Shown here: positions 1 through 6,720 of the stretch, piece by piece | Position numbering within the stretch: the stretch's first letter is position 1 | How the letters are laid out: the number at the start of each line of letters is the position of its first letter | Origin: Actinomycetota bacterium | GTDB taxonomy: Bacteria; Actinomycetota; Thermoleophilia; RBG-16-64-13 | Reading direction: 5' to 3' | NCBI GenBank assembly: GCA_003157225.1 | Contig: PMIZ01000394.1 | Coordinates: 580-12,978, forward strand | Length of the DNA: 12,399 bases | Program-made: the position numbers and the translations under genes | Notes under the pieces: model-generated | Told to the model about the DNA's origin: nothing | Seen by the model: the letters and a program-made list of their open reading frames with translations, nothing else | Databases searched by the model: none

Positions 1-584
1 TCGCGCGCCAGCTTGGCTTCCTGCAGGTTGGTCATGCCGATGACGTCCATCCCCCAGCTTTTGTACAATCGCGACTCCGCGAGGGTCGAGAACTGCGGTC
101 CCTCCATGCACACGTACGTACCGCCCATGTGGGCGCGCGCGCCGACCACTCCCGCCGACTCGAACGCGATACGGCTGAGATCGGGGCAGACCGGGTGGGC
201 GAACGACACGTGCACCACGAGACCGTGGCCGAAGAAGGTGCTTATCCGTCCCTTGGTACGATCGAAGAACTGGTCGGGGATGACCACATCGAGAGGCGGA
301 TACTCCTCCTTGAAGCTCCCGACGGCGCTGGCCGAGAAGATCCGTTCGACGCCAAGGAGCTTGAACCCGAAAATGTTGGCGCGGAAATTGAGCTCCGACG
401 GCATGATCCGATGGCCGGTCCCGTGCCGGGCCAAGAATGCCACCCGACGTCCGCGGAGGGTCGCGGTCACGTAAGGGCCGCTCGGGTCGCCGAACGGTGT
501 CGACAGACGGACCTCCTCACGCTCCGTCAGCTCCTCCATGTCGTACAGCCCGCTCCCGCCGATGATGCCGATCTGGACGGACAT
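1..584 (-). CDS. mtnP: S-methyl-5'-thioadenosine phosphorylase, 3' end cut by window
   Basis: Cytosolic enzyme of the purine nucleoside phosphorylase (PNP/UDP) family. It splits 5'-methylthioadenosine with phosphate to adenine and methylthioribose-1-phosphate, for methionine salvage and polyamine by-product recycling. The first 194 residues are visible; the family is usually about 260-290 long. Seen in order: N-terminal [10 protein letters not shown] (phosphate loop, 5-14), ARHGTGHR (52-59), [10 protein letters not shown] (62-71), SASAVGS (84-90), [11 protein letters not shown] (103-113), the [13 protein letters not shown] block (155-167) and GMTN..EAKLAR (183-194). All are family hallmarks. 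ATG at 584 is chosen because a strong AAGGAGGA lies just upstream and the G-loop follows directly. It sits 86 nt downstream of the DUF1844 gene on the same strand, so the two are probably cotranscribed. The C-terminal base-recognition residues are outside the window, so methylthioinosine phosphorylase activity cannot be excluded. Confidence 0.93.
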   Translation of the reverse strand, partial: MSVQIGIIGGSGLYDMEELTEREEVRLSTPFGDPSGPYVTATLRGRRVAFLARHGTGHRIMPSELNFRANIFGFKLLGVERIFSASAVGSFKEEYPPLDVVIPDQFFDRTKGRISTFFGHGLVVHVSFAHPVCPDLSRIAFESAGVVGARAHMGGTYVCMEGPQFSTLAESRLYKSWGMDVIGMTNLQEAKLAR

Positions 585-586
585 GC

Positions 587-594
587 TCCTCCTT
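587..594 (-). promoter_or_regulatory. Ribosome binding site of mtnP
   Basis: AAGGAGGA on the minus strand, followed by GC and then the ATG at 584. It is a near-perfect anti-16S match, with a slightly short spacing, and it fixes the mtnP start. It contrasts with addB and pafBC later in the window, which have no visible Shine-Dalgarno. Confidence 0.7.
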
Positions 595-611
595 CTTTAC
601 CGGTGCCCTGA

Positions 612-626
612 GGCGCGATCCGCGCC
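612..626. repeat. Small GC-rich inverted repeat in the DUF1844-mtnP spacer
   Basis: GGCGCG, ATC, CGCGCC: a perfect 6-bp stem with a 3-nt loop, in the 86-nt spacer between the DUF1844 stop and the mtnP start. No T-run follows on the minus strand, so it is not a typical intrinsic terminator. It could be a weak attenuating or stabilising hairpin, or simply chance in GC-rich DNA. Confidence 0.3.
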
Positions 627-670
627 CGCGCGTATGGGACTTGCAGGGGATGGGAACGTGACACAGCGTA

Positions 671-1018
671 TCATGGGCGATCGCCCCCTTCGGGGGAAGC
701 ACTCGCGTACGCCAACTGCAACTGCGACAGCATTCCGCGGAGCGCAGCCACCTGTCCCGGCCTCGCTTTCTCGACGATCTCCAGCAGGGCCCTGAACGCA
801 TCTATAGCGAGTCGTGCCTGCTCCAAGTCCTGACCACTCTTGGCGTCGGGCGCGAGACCCATACGGCCCACCGCGAGCGTGGACAGTGAGTCCATCATGT
901 AGATGAGGTGCTCGGCCACCGGCAAGTTCCGTATCTCTTCCTGCAGACGCTCCATCATCTCTGCGTCTTCGGCCTGCATAGCGTCAGTTTTCGTTTCCCT
1001 GCGCTCTTCGTCTTCCAT
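671..1018 (-). CDS. DUF1844 domain protein
   Basis: 115-residue, acidic, probably cytosolic protein of unknown biochemical role. Residues 1-28 are highly charged and look disordered. From about residue 30 to 106 it follows the DUF1844 pattern: a helix ending in MMDSLSTLAVGRMGL (41-55), then the signature DLEQARLAIDAFRALLE (64-80), then a last helix that ends QLQLAYAS (99-106). The family is small (about 80-120 aa) and widespread in actinobacteria, deltaproteobacteria and others. The ATG at 1018 has a GGAGGG upstream at good spacing. A downstream Met at residue 14 is possible but has weaker support. It is divergent from the ECF sigma gene and upstream of mtnP, probably as the first gene of a two-gene unit. 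Family membership is fairly sure; function is not known. Confidence 0.85.
   Translation of the reverse strand: MEDEERRETKTDAMQAEDAEMMERLQEEIRNLPVAEHLIYMMDSLSTLAVGRMGLAPDAKSGQDLEQARLAIDAFRALLEIVEKARPGQVAALRGMLSQLQLAYASASPEGGDRP
675..696. repeat. Palindrome plus small hairpin at the 3' end of the DUF1844 gene
   Basis: GGGCGATCGCCC (675-686) is a perfect 12-bp palindrome, overlapping a CCCC-TTCG-GGGG hairpin (685-696). Both lie inside the last codons of the DUF1844 gene. There is no following T-run on either strand, so this is weak evidence for a terminator; it may reduce read-through into mtnP or be chance. Confidence 0.25.
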
Positions 1019-1077
1019 AGCTTGTCACCCTCCAGCCGTGAGTACCGCTCAATGGACGTTACCACAGTGTTCGCTGT

Positions 1078-1083
1078 TAGAAT
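1078..1083 (+). promoter_or_regulatory. Candidate -10 box for the ECF sigma operon
   Basis: TAGAAT in the 101-nt divergent gap between the DUF1844 and ECF sigma genes, about 37 nt before the GTG at 1120. No good TTGACA-like -35 lies 17 nt upstream. Exactly 8 nt upstream lies ACCACAGTG (1061-1069), whose CAGTG half matches the second half of the RecA-NDp motif; that match is weak. No convincing autoregulatory ECF promoter (GGAAC with a spaced CGT) was seen. Confidence 0.3.
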
Positions 1084-1119
1084 GGCAGCGAGAACGAGAG
1101 GCGGCGAACCAGAGAGTTG

Positions 1120-1824
1120 GTGAGTCTGCGCGTGATCGAGCGCGGTCCTGACGATGAGATCGACCTGGATGCCCTCTTTGTGGAGCGCGCGCGAAAGGGC
1201 GACGAACAGGCCCTCACTGAGCTCTACCGCCGGCATCAACATAGGGCATACAACCTAGCTCTACGCACCCTCGGCGACTCCTGGGACGCGGCGGACGTCA
1301 CACAAGAGGCCTTCATCAAGGCCTTCCGCAATCTGGACTCGTTCAAAGGCGAAGCCCGCTTCAGCACCTGGCTGCACCGGATCGTCGTGAACGCCGCGTA
1401 CGACCATCTGCGCAGGCACAAAGCCGAGCCGATGGACTCCGAGATACTCGACGAGCTCTCGGGCCCGTCCGGCGCGGCTGCCGTGGTGGCCTCGGGCCGG
1501 CAGGGCATCGACCCTGCGCTCGACGGTTTGTCTGCGCCTCTGCGCAGGGCGCTGATGTCGCTGAACGAGGGCTTTCGCTTCGCGGTGGTGCTGTGCGATC
1601 TGCTGGGCTTTCCATACGGCGATGCCGCCGAGATCCTGGGAGTCCAGGAAGGCACCATAAAGTCCCGCATCTTCCGCGCTCGCGAGGCGCTGGCTGCCGC
1701 CCTTGTGGAAGCGGGCTATGAGCTACCGGTTTCGAGGGGCGACGGCGCCACGAACCAGTCCGGAAGGAACCCGCTCGGGCCAGATGGCGTCACACCCGCA
1801 CGTGTGATTGAGGAAGAAGTGTGA
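1120..1824 (+). CDS. ECF-type RNA polymerase sigma factor
   Basis: Sigma-70 family, extracytoplasmic-function type: it directs RNA polymerase to a small regulon when released from its anti-sigma factor. Region 2 spans about residues 30-100, with the core-binding/-10 block DVTQEAFIKAFRNLDSF (about 60-76) and STWLHRIVVNAAYDHLRR. Region 4 spans about 142-196, with the -35-recognition helix-turn-helix YGDAAEILGVQEGTIKSRIFRAREAL. A linker rich in Ser, Gly and Ala separates them, and a roughly 35-residue tail of no known domain follows region 4. The start is uncertain: TTG (1117) and GTG (1120) are adjacent, with a further GTG at 1132, and none has a strong Shine-Dalgarno. I chose GTG 1120. The stop TGA overlaps the ATG of the anti-sigma gene (TGATG), so the two are translationally coupled partners. 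The signal sensed and the promoters used cannot be told from sequence. Confidence 0.92.
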   Translation: MSLRVIERGPDDEIDLDALFVERARKGDEQALTELYRRHQHRAYNLALRTLGDSWDAADVTQEAFIKAFRNLDSFKGEARFSTWLHRIVVNAAYDHLRRHKAEPMDSEILDELSGPSGAAAVVASGRQGIDPALDGLSAPLRRALMSLNEGFRFAVVLCDLLGFPYGDAAEILGVQEGTIKSRIFRAREALAAALVEAGYELPVSRGDGATNQSGRNPLGPDGVTPARVIEEEV

Positions 1825-3110
1825 TGTTGAACGACGACAAACAAGACCGTATGCAGCCGAGCCCCGCCGACAGGGTGACCGGCCACCTGGACGATTGGGA
1901 AGATCTGGCTATCGATTATCTGGACGGCCAGGTCGACCAGGACACCAAGGCGGCCATCGCGGCGCACCTCGAAAGCTGTGACGCTTGCGCCTCTCGTCTT
2001 GGCGTGCAGCACGCGGTCTGCAACTTGTTGGAGCAGACGAGCCTCGAAGCTCCCCCCACCGACCTGGAAGATCGGGTCCTAGGCGAGATCCTCTTCCCCA
2101 GACAGCCCGCTCCCGTCGCGAGCCGTCCCGCTGCCGACAAACCCTCCTGGTGGTCGATGTCTTGGCAGCGTAGGTTCAAGGCCTGGATCCCCGCTACCGT
2201 GGCAGTGGTCGCTCTTCTGGCGGCTGTGATCAGCTACGGCGTCGTCCGCGGCGACCAGAACTCTACGATGCCAACCGTTACGATGACAACCGTTGCGCCT
2301 GGAGTCGCGACCGCGCAAGCGCCCATAACCGAGGCGGCCGCTGACGGGAGCGGCGAGAACTACTCCGCCGCGAAGGCAGCGGCTCCGGGGGGCGTCACGT
2401 CCACTACGACGGGCGCTACCACGACTGCCGGTGCCGCGACCACCGCCGCGGGTGCCGTGACCACCACGGTGAACGCGCTTGCCGCCCTGAATCCGACCAC
2501 CTCCGGAGTGCACACCGACGCCGGAGCGGCCGCCGCCGGTCCGACCACCACCAGCCCGGGCTTCGCGGCTCGCACTTCTGTGACCATCCAGGACAAGGAG
2601 TTGATGGTCTCCGAACTCAAGTCGGCAGGCTCCCCCGTGTACTTCGTGTTCGAGCCCACCGCCCCGGCGACCGGCGAAGAAGCGGCTACTCAGACGACCG
2701 CGGACTTCGCTCAGCTGATCACCCAGTTCACCGGCCTGCAGCCGCTCGATGAGTCGCTGTCTCTGCTGCGCACCACCTTTGCGGCGTACGTGCCCCGGGA
2801 CCAAGGCTCTCAGCTGGTGGATCTCCTACGTTCTATAGGAGCTACCCTGCAGTTGACGGTGAACATGGCCTTGGCGCCGGTCGAGACGACCCAGGCAGGG
2901 ACAGGCGATGAGTTCGCGGCGCTGCTACGCCAGCACGCGGCCGAGATCCCCGAGATGCACGCCTCCCGCACGCCCCAGCCTGCCGTGACAGACTGGACGT
3001 TCACCACGTCCACGCTATCGCCAGCGAACCAGGCCTCGGCGCCACCGGACTGGGAGGCACCCGACCAGGCAGGCGCACACGTGCTCATCGTGATCTATCT
3101 GGGTGCCTGA
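1824..3110 (+). CDS. Membrane-anchored zinc-finger anti-sigma factor
   Basis: 428-residue single-pass membrane protein, predicted to hold the upstream ECF sigma factor inactive at the membrane. The N-terminal cytoplasmic part is a zinc anti-sigma (ZAS / zf-HC2) domain: H21, then YLDGQVDQDTKAAIAAHLESC with H48-x3-C52-x2-C55. A basic, Trp-rich stretch precedes one transmembrane helix at about 121-142 (IPATVAVVALLAAVISYGVV). Residues 144-250 are an Ala/Thr/Gly-rich linker outside the membrane. Residues 251-428 form an unrecognised extracytoplasmic domain, including YVPRDQGSQLVDLLRSIGA, which may be the sensor. ATG 1824 is chosen over the in-frame GTG 1821 because it overlaps the sigma stop and has GAGGAAGAAG just upstream. 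The protein is much longer than simple ZAS factors (about 80-250 aa). The stop is 10 nt from the 3' end of a convergent tRNA gene. Anti-sigma assignment is confident; the C-terminal function is unknown. Confidence 0.88.
   Translation: MLNDDKQDRMQPSPADRVTGHLDDWEDLAIDYLDGQVDQDTKAAIAAHLESCDACASRLGVQHAVCNLLEQTSLEAPPTDLEDRVLGEILFPRQPAPVASRPAADKPSWWSMSWQRRFKAWIPATVAVVALLAAVISYGVVRGDQNSTMPTVTMTTVAPGVATAQAPITEAAADGSGENYSAAKAAAPGGVTSTTTGATTTAGAATTAAGAVTTTVNALAALNPTTSGVHTDAGAAAAGPTTTSPGFAARTSVTIQDKELMVSELKSAGSPVYFVFEPTAPATGEEAATQTTADFAQLITQFTGLQPLDESLSLLRTTFAAYVPRDQGSQLVDLLRSIGATLQLTVNMALAPVETTQAGTGDEFAALLRQHAAEIPEMHASRTPQPAVTDWTFTTSTLSPANQASAPPDWEAPDQAGAHVLIVIYLGA
2391..2561 (+). repeat. Low-complexity Ala/Thr coding repeat in the anti-sigma linker
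   Basis: Encodes residues about 190-246, nearly all Ala, Thr and Gly. Within it, 2412-2471 encodes three imperfect 6-7 residue units that start with Gly-Ala and carry Thr pairs or triplets (GATTTA, GAATTAA, GAVTTTV). DNA rich in ACC/GCC codons like this is prone to length change by slippage. Outside the membrane, Thr-rich linkers in actinobacteria are often O-glycosylated; that is inference here. Confidence 0.6.
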
Positions 3111-3120
3111 AGAGGATTGA

Positions 3121-3197
3121 TGGTCGGGGTGCCGGGATTTGAACCCGGGACCTCATCGTCCCGAACGATGCGCGCTACCAGGCTGCGCTACACCCCG
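3121..3197 (-). tRNA. tRNA-Pro (anticodon CGG)
   Basis: 77-nt cloverleaf with encoded 3' CCA (3123-3121). The acceptor stem CGGGGTG/CACCCCG is a perfect 7 bp. The D-arm is AGCGCAGCCTGGTAGCGC. The anticodon stem CATCG/CGATG encloses the loop TTCGGGA, with anticodon CGG at 3163-3161, reading codon CCG. The T-arm is CCGGG-TTCAAAT-CCCGG. It lies downstream of addA on the same strand (61-nt gap) and convergent with the anti-sigma gene. It probably has its own promoter just upstream. No base disrupts any stem, so it looks functional. Confidence 0.97.
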
Positions 3198-3201
3198 CCC
3201 G

Positions 3202-3219
3202 AGCCGGGCCTTGCCGGCT
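3202..3219. repeat. Short hairpin between addA and tRNA-Pro
   Basis: AGCCGG, GCCTTG, CCGGCT: a 6-bp perfect inverted repeat with a 6-nt loop, just upstream of the tRNA 5' end. It lacks a T-run on the minus strand, so it is not a clear terminator for addA. It would lie in the 5' leader of the tRNA precursor. Confidence 0.35.
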
Positions 3220-3232
3220 ACAACGGTCGCTT

Positions 3233-3240
3233 ATTCTATA
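3233..3240 (-). promoter_or_regulatory. Candidate -10 region for tRNA-Pro
   Basis: TATAGAAT on the minus strand, the most AT-rich stretch in the 61-nt gap, would place transcription start about 30 nt before the mature tRNA 5' end. No convincing -35 is seen, since the upstream DNA is the end of addA. Read-through from addBA is the alternative. Confidence 0.35.
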
Positions 3241-3258
3241 CCATCCCCTGGCAGCCTT

Positions 3259-6200
3259 CTAGGCCATAACCTCGCAGACGTCGGCCACCGGACACAGCCC
3301 GCACTGGGCGCAGGGCCGCTCCGGGAATCGGGAATCCGTGAACCCTTCGAGAGCTTCCTCGATGGCCCTCTCCAAGAGCGGGATGGAGTCGGGACGGTGC
3401 GTCACCGTCACCGGGATCCGGGGCTGCTCGAGGAACACAAAGTCCATCTGCACCGCAGGCGCCCCCGCTCGCAGCGCAGCCAGACAGTAGACCGCAGCCT
3501 GCAGGTCGTAGGTCGACGCCACCTCGGCCGGCGACCGCTCGTTCAGGGCATTGGTCTTGTAGTCGACGATGTGCCAGAGTCGCTCCTCCTTCTTGAGAAG
3601 GTCCATGACGCCCGACACGACGACGCCGTCTTGGGTGAACAGGAAAGGCACCTCCCGCATGGCTGAAGGCCCCCTTCCCGCGGTGGCGGAGGGGGATTCC
3701 CAGAAGGCGAAAGCGAGGTTGACCGCCCTCTCCACACCGCCTGGGGAGAGTCCGACCTCAGTGTGGAGGAGCCAGTCCTCGGCAAGCGCGCGCGCTGCGG
3801 CTTCCGATGGCTTTCCATCGTCGGCAGGCAGGCGTTCGAGCAACGCGTGCACCAGCAGCCCCACGTCCCGGCCCGCGTCCAGTTCTTCGTTGTCAAGCAG
3901 GAGGTGCGTTTCCCCGGGAGACGACTCTTCCTCGGTTTCGCGCTTGCCAGGTTGCTCCGCGATGCCGAGACCCAGCACGCGTTCGAGATAGTAGCGCCGA
4001 GGACAGCGCTCGTACGCCGCCAACGCGGAGAAGCTCACACGCTGGGGTCGATCTCTCCCGGGAACGAAGTCGAGGAGACGCGGGGCGGGTCCAGGCTCTT
4101 CTCCCGGGCAAGGAACGACGAGCGCATCTCGACGCCGCGGCCGCCCCTCGTCAGCGTGCGGTGGCGGGATCCCCGCGACCACCGCGTGCACCGACTCGAG
4201 CGGAAGAGTGGTTCCTTCCTCGGGGAAGGCAGCGAGCCCGAGGGCAGTCACGATGCGGCCGATGCGACAGCCGGTCAAGCTGTCGTTGCTGGGGCGAGCG
4301 CCAACGAGGACGAGCTTCTGCTTGGCCCGCGTCATGGCCACGTAGAGCAGGCGCACATCCTCCTCTTGTTCCTTGCCTCTCTCCTCGGCCACAATCTCGG
4401 CAGCCGGTCCCCAGCACAGGTCCTGCGTTTCGTACGTGGCACGTTGCGAGCCCCTCAAGAACACTCCCACGCGACCGTCATCGCCCACCACGAACTCCCC
4501 GTTGGGGCCGCGAGGCACGTCGGATCCCAGACCCGCCAGCACCACCACCGGGAACTCGAGGCCCTTCGCTTGGTGCACCGTCATGACCCGCACCACGTCC
4601 TCGCCTTCGGCCAAAGTGGGCGCGCTACCCTCGCGATCGGCGATGTCGCCCATGGATTGCAGCAGACCGACGAACCCTGCCAGATCGGGACCCTCAAGCG
4701 CCTCGTATTCACCCGCTAGGCGCATCAGTTTGCGGAGGTTCGCGAACCTCCGCCTGCCGTCGGCTGAACCCAACACACACACGTCGTAGTCACAACCGGT
4801 GACGGCGTCGTCGATGAGGCGAGGCAGTCCCGGCCTGCCCACCCTCCTCCTCAAAGCCGCAAACCGCTCGACGAAGGCGGCGAGGCGAAGGCGATCGTCC
4901 GCGGCCAGGCCGTCGGGATCCGGCCGTGCCACCACCTCCCACAGCGAGTCGCGCTTCCTTCGGCTCTCCCTGCCCAGCAGGTAGAGGGCGTCGTCGGACA
5001 CACACGCGAGCGGTGAGCGCAGCACGGCAATCAAGGCGAGGTCGTCGTGCGGGTTCACCAGCAGCCTGAGCAGGCACGTGACGTCCACCACTTCTTCCTG
5101 CGAGTAGTAGCCTTGGCCCCGCACGATGTACACGGCCAGGCCGTTGTCGACTAGTTCCTGCTGATAGATGTTCACATGGGTCTGCGCGGGCAGGAGCACG
5201 ACGATGTCCCGCTGCGCGAGACCCTCCTCGTCGACCAGCCGGCGGGCGCGCGCCGCGATCACGCGCGCCTCCGCTCGCTGTATGGCTGCGTTCGGCCCGC
5301 TCTGCTCGGCATCCTCGGCACGCGAGACCACCAAGACCTCGACCGGAGCGGTGAGAGCATCGAGCCCGGCAACAGACTCCGTGGTAGCCTCTCCGCTTGG
5401 CTCAGGGCTCCTCAAGGGCACGAACCAGGTCCCGAAGAAGCTGTCGTGGCCGAAAAGGCCGTTGATGAAGGCCAGGATCTCCGGACGGCTGCGATAGTTG
5501 ATATCAAGCCGGCGCAGGCCACCCGTGGGCGCTCCAGGACCATCCGTTTCGAGCCGAGACCGGCGCCTTCTGAACACGTCGACGTCGGCTCCCCTGAAGC
5601 GATAGATGCTCTGGCGCTCGTCGCCCACCATGACCAAGCGCGAGGCCCCCAGACCCTCGAGAATGCTGCACTGCATTTCGTTGGTGTCCTGGAACTCGTC
5701 GATGAGCACCCACGAGCCGGGCATTGCCGGCAGAGAGCTCCCAGCCGCGAGAACCAGATGCCGCGCCCGTAACTCGAGGTCGGCGAAGTCGAGTAGCCCT
5801 TTCTCTTCCTTGTGAGCCTGGTAGCTCTCGTGGAAACGCTCAAGAAGCTGGTTCATCACCCTCACTACGGGACGCAGGCGCTCTTCCGCCAGCGTGGTGC
5901 GATAGCGGGTGAGAGCGGCCCGCACAGGCTCGAAGTAGGGTTCAAGGGAGCTTGTCTTCCTGCTGGGGAAGAAGCTCTGGGTGAGCGCAAGCTCGGCAAC
6001 GCAGGAAACCGTCGCCTCCCCGTCCTCGAGTCGCAGAGAACAGGCCTGCAGCCGCCCGAGGTCGTTCTGGAGAGTGGTGCTCGGACGGCTCACCTCCGCT
6101 CCGGCGGTCAACGCTTCGCCGAGCGAGCGCAGCAGTCCCGACCGCGCCTCTGGGGCGGACGTGCTCGCGGGGATTGGCACCTGCGGACGTTCCCAGCCCA

Positions 6201-6720
6201 GACCCCGCAGCCGGTCGTACAGAGGCACCACCTCTTTGCGCAGACCATCGCCTCCAGAAGCAAGCGCCTCGAGCCCGTCCTCGTCGGTCTCCTCTACCAC
6301 CCGGTCCCAGACCGTCCGGCTGATCTGGTCTTTCACGAGCCACGCCGACTCAGCCTCGAGCACGCTGCAGGCGGGGTCGACTCCGGCCTCAAGCGGCCGC
6401 TCGCGAATCAGGCGTCGGCAGAGGCTGTGTATGGTGCCGATGTTGGCAGCGCCCAGGGAACGAGCAAGGTCAGTCCGGCCTAGACCCTCGAGGCTGTCGC
6501 GGATCCGACCGGACAATTCGGCCGCCGCCTTGCGGGTGAAGGTCACCGCCACCAGGCGCTCAGGGGGAACCCCCTTGTCGACCAGCGCGCGGACGAAATA
6601 GGCCACCAGAAGGGAGGTCTTGCCACTTCCTGCTCCGGCTGCCACCAGCAAGGGCGAACGCTCGTCGAGCACGGCCCCCTCCTGCAACGCGGAGAGCCTC
6701 ATGTTCTCAAGGCAGCTCAT
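3259..6720 (-). CDS. addA: AddA-type helicase-nuclease subunit
   Basis: 1153-residue motor and nuclease subunit of an AddAB (RexAB) complex, which resects double-strand DNA ends for RecA loading. All SF1A helicase motifs are visible: Q-motif LSALQEGA; Walker A AGAGSGKT (about 28-35); Ia VTFTRKAAAEL; II VLIDEFQDT (338-346); III VGDERQSIYRFRGAD; IV INYRSRPEIL; V VMTVHQAKGLEFP (about 712-724); VI LLYVAMTRAKQKL (about 791-803). The C-terminal RecB-like nuclease has H958, D1040 (VMDLL), D1053-Y-K1055 (DYKTN) and Q1074. Cys906 and C1137-x2-C1140-x2-C1143-x5-C1149 bracket it, suggesting a 4Fe-4S cluster. The ATG at 6720 overlaps the addB TGA (ATGA), which decides the start; the 17-codon extension upstream lies inside addB. 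Length is a little below B. subtilis AddA (about 1230). Gene order addB-addA matches Firmicutes. Confidence 0.93.
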   Translation of the reverse strand: MSCLENMRLSALQEGAVLDERSPLLVAAGAGSGKTSLLVAYFVRALVDKGVPPERLVAVTFTRKAAAELSGRIRDSLEGLGRTDLARSLGAANIGTIHSLCRRLIRERPLEAGVDPACSVLEAESAWLVKDQISRTVWDRVVEETDEDGLEALASGGDGLRKEVVPLYDRLRGLGWERPQVPIPASTSAPEARSGLLRSLGEALTAGAEVSRPSTTLQNDLGRLQACSLRLEDGEATVSCVAELALTQSFFPSRKTSSLEPYFEPVRAALTRYRTTLAEERLRPVVRVMNQLLERFHESYQAHKEEKGLLDFADLELRARHLVLAAGSSLPAMPGSWVLIDEFQDTNEMQCSILEGLGASRLVMVGDERQSIYRFRGADVDVFRRRRSRLETDGPGAPTGGLRRLDINYRSRPEILAFINGLFGHDSFFGTWFVPLRSPEPSGEATTESVAGLDALTAPVEVLVVSRAEDAEQSGPNAAIQRAEARVIAARARRLVDEEGLAQRDIVVLLPAQTHVNIYQQELVDNGLAVYIVRGQGYYSQEEVVDVTCLLRLLVNPHDDLALIAVLRSPLACVSDDALYLLGRESRRKRDSLWEVVARPDPDGLAADDRLRLAAFVERFAALRRRVGRPGLPRLIDDAVTGCDYDVCVLGSADGRRRFANLRKLMRLAGEYEALEGPDLAGFVGLLQSMGDIADREGSAPTLAEGEDVVRVMTVHQAKGLEFPVVVLAGLGSDVPRGPNGEFVVGDDGRVGVFLRGSQRATYETQDLCWGPAAEIVAEERGKEQEEDVRLLYVAMTRAKQKLVLVGARPSNDSLTGCRIGRIVTALGLAAFPEEGTTLPLESVHAVVAGIPPPHADEGRPRRRDALVVPCPGEEPGPAPRLLDFVPGRDRPQRVSFSALAAYERCPRRYYLERVLGLGIAEQPGKRETEEESSPGETHLLLDNEELDAGRDVGLLVHALLERLPADDGKPSEAAARALAEDWLLHTEVGLSPGGVERAVNLAFAFWESPSATAGRGPSAMREVPFLFTQDGVVVSGVMDLLKKEERLWHIVDYKTNALNERSPAEVASTYDLQAAVYCLAALRAGAPAVQMDFVFLEQPRIPVTVTHRPDSIPLLERAIEEALEGFTDSRFPERPCAQCGLCPVADVCEVMA

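Noticed and set aside
585..670. SAM-type or other riboswitch before mtnP
   Set aside because: Only an 86-nt spacer is available, with one small GC hairpin. No conserved riboswitch core was recognisable.
2079..2804. Long minus-strand open frame of 241 codons inside the anti-sigma gene
   Set aside because: Composition is Arg/Gly-rich shadow of the Ala/Thr-rich coding region; no domain is seen.
3202..3219. Rho-independent terminator between addA and tRNA-Pro
   Set aside because: The hairpin is short (6 bp) and no T-run follows on either strand.
3763..4719. Plus-strand open frame of 318 codons inside addA
   Set aside because: It is antisense to conserved helicase motifs and has shadow-like composition. 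The same applies to the plus-strand frames at 7041-7886 and 10128-10967.
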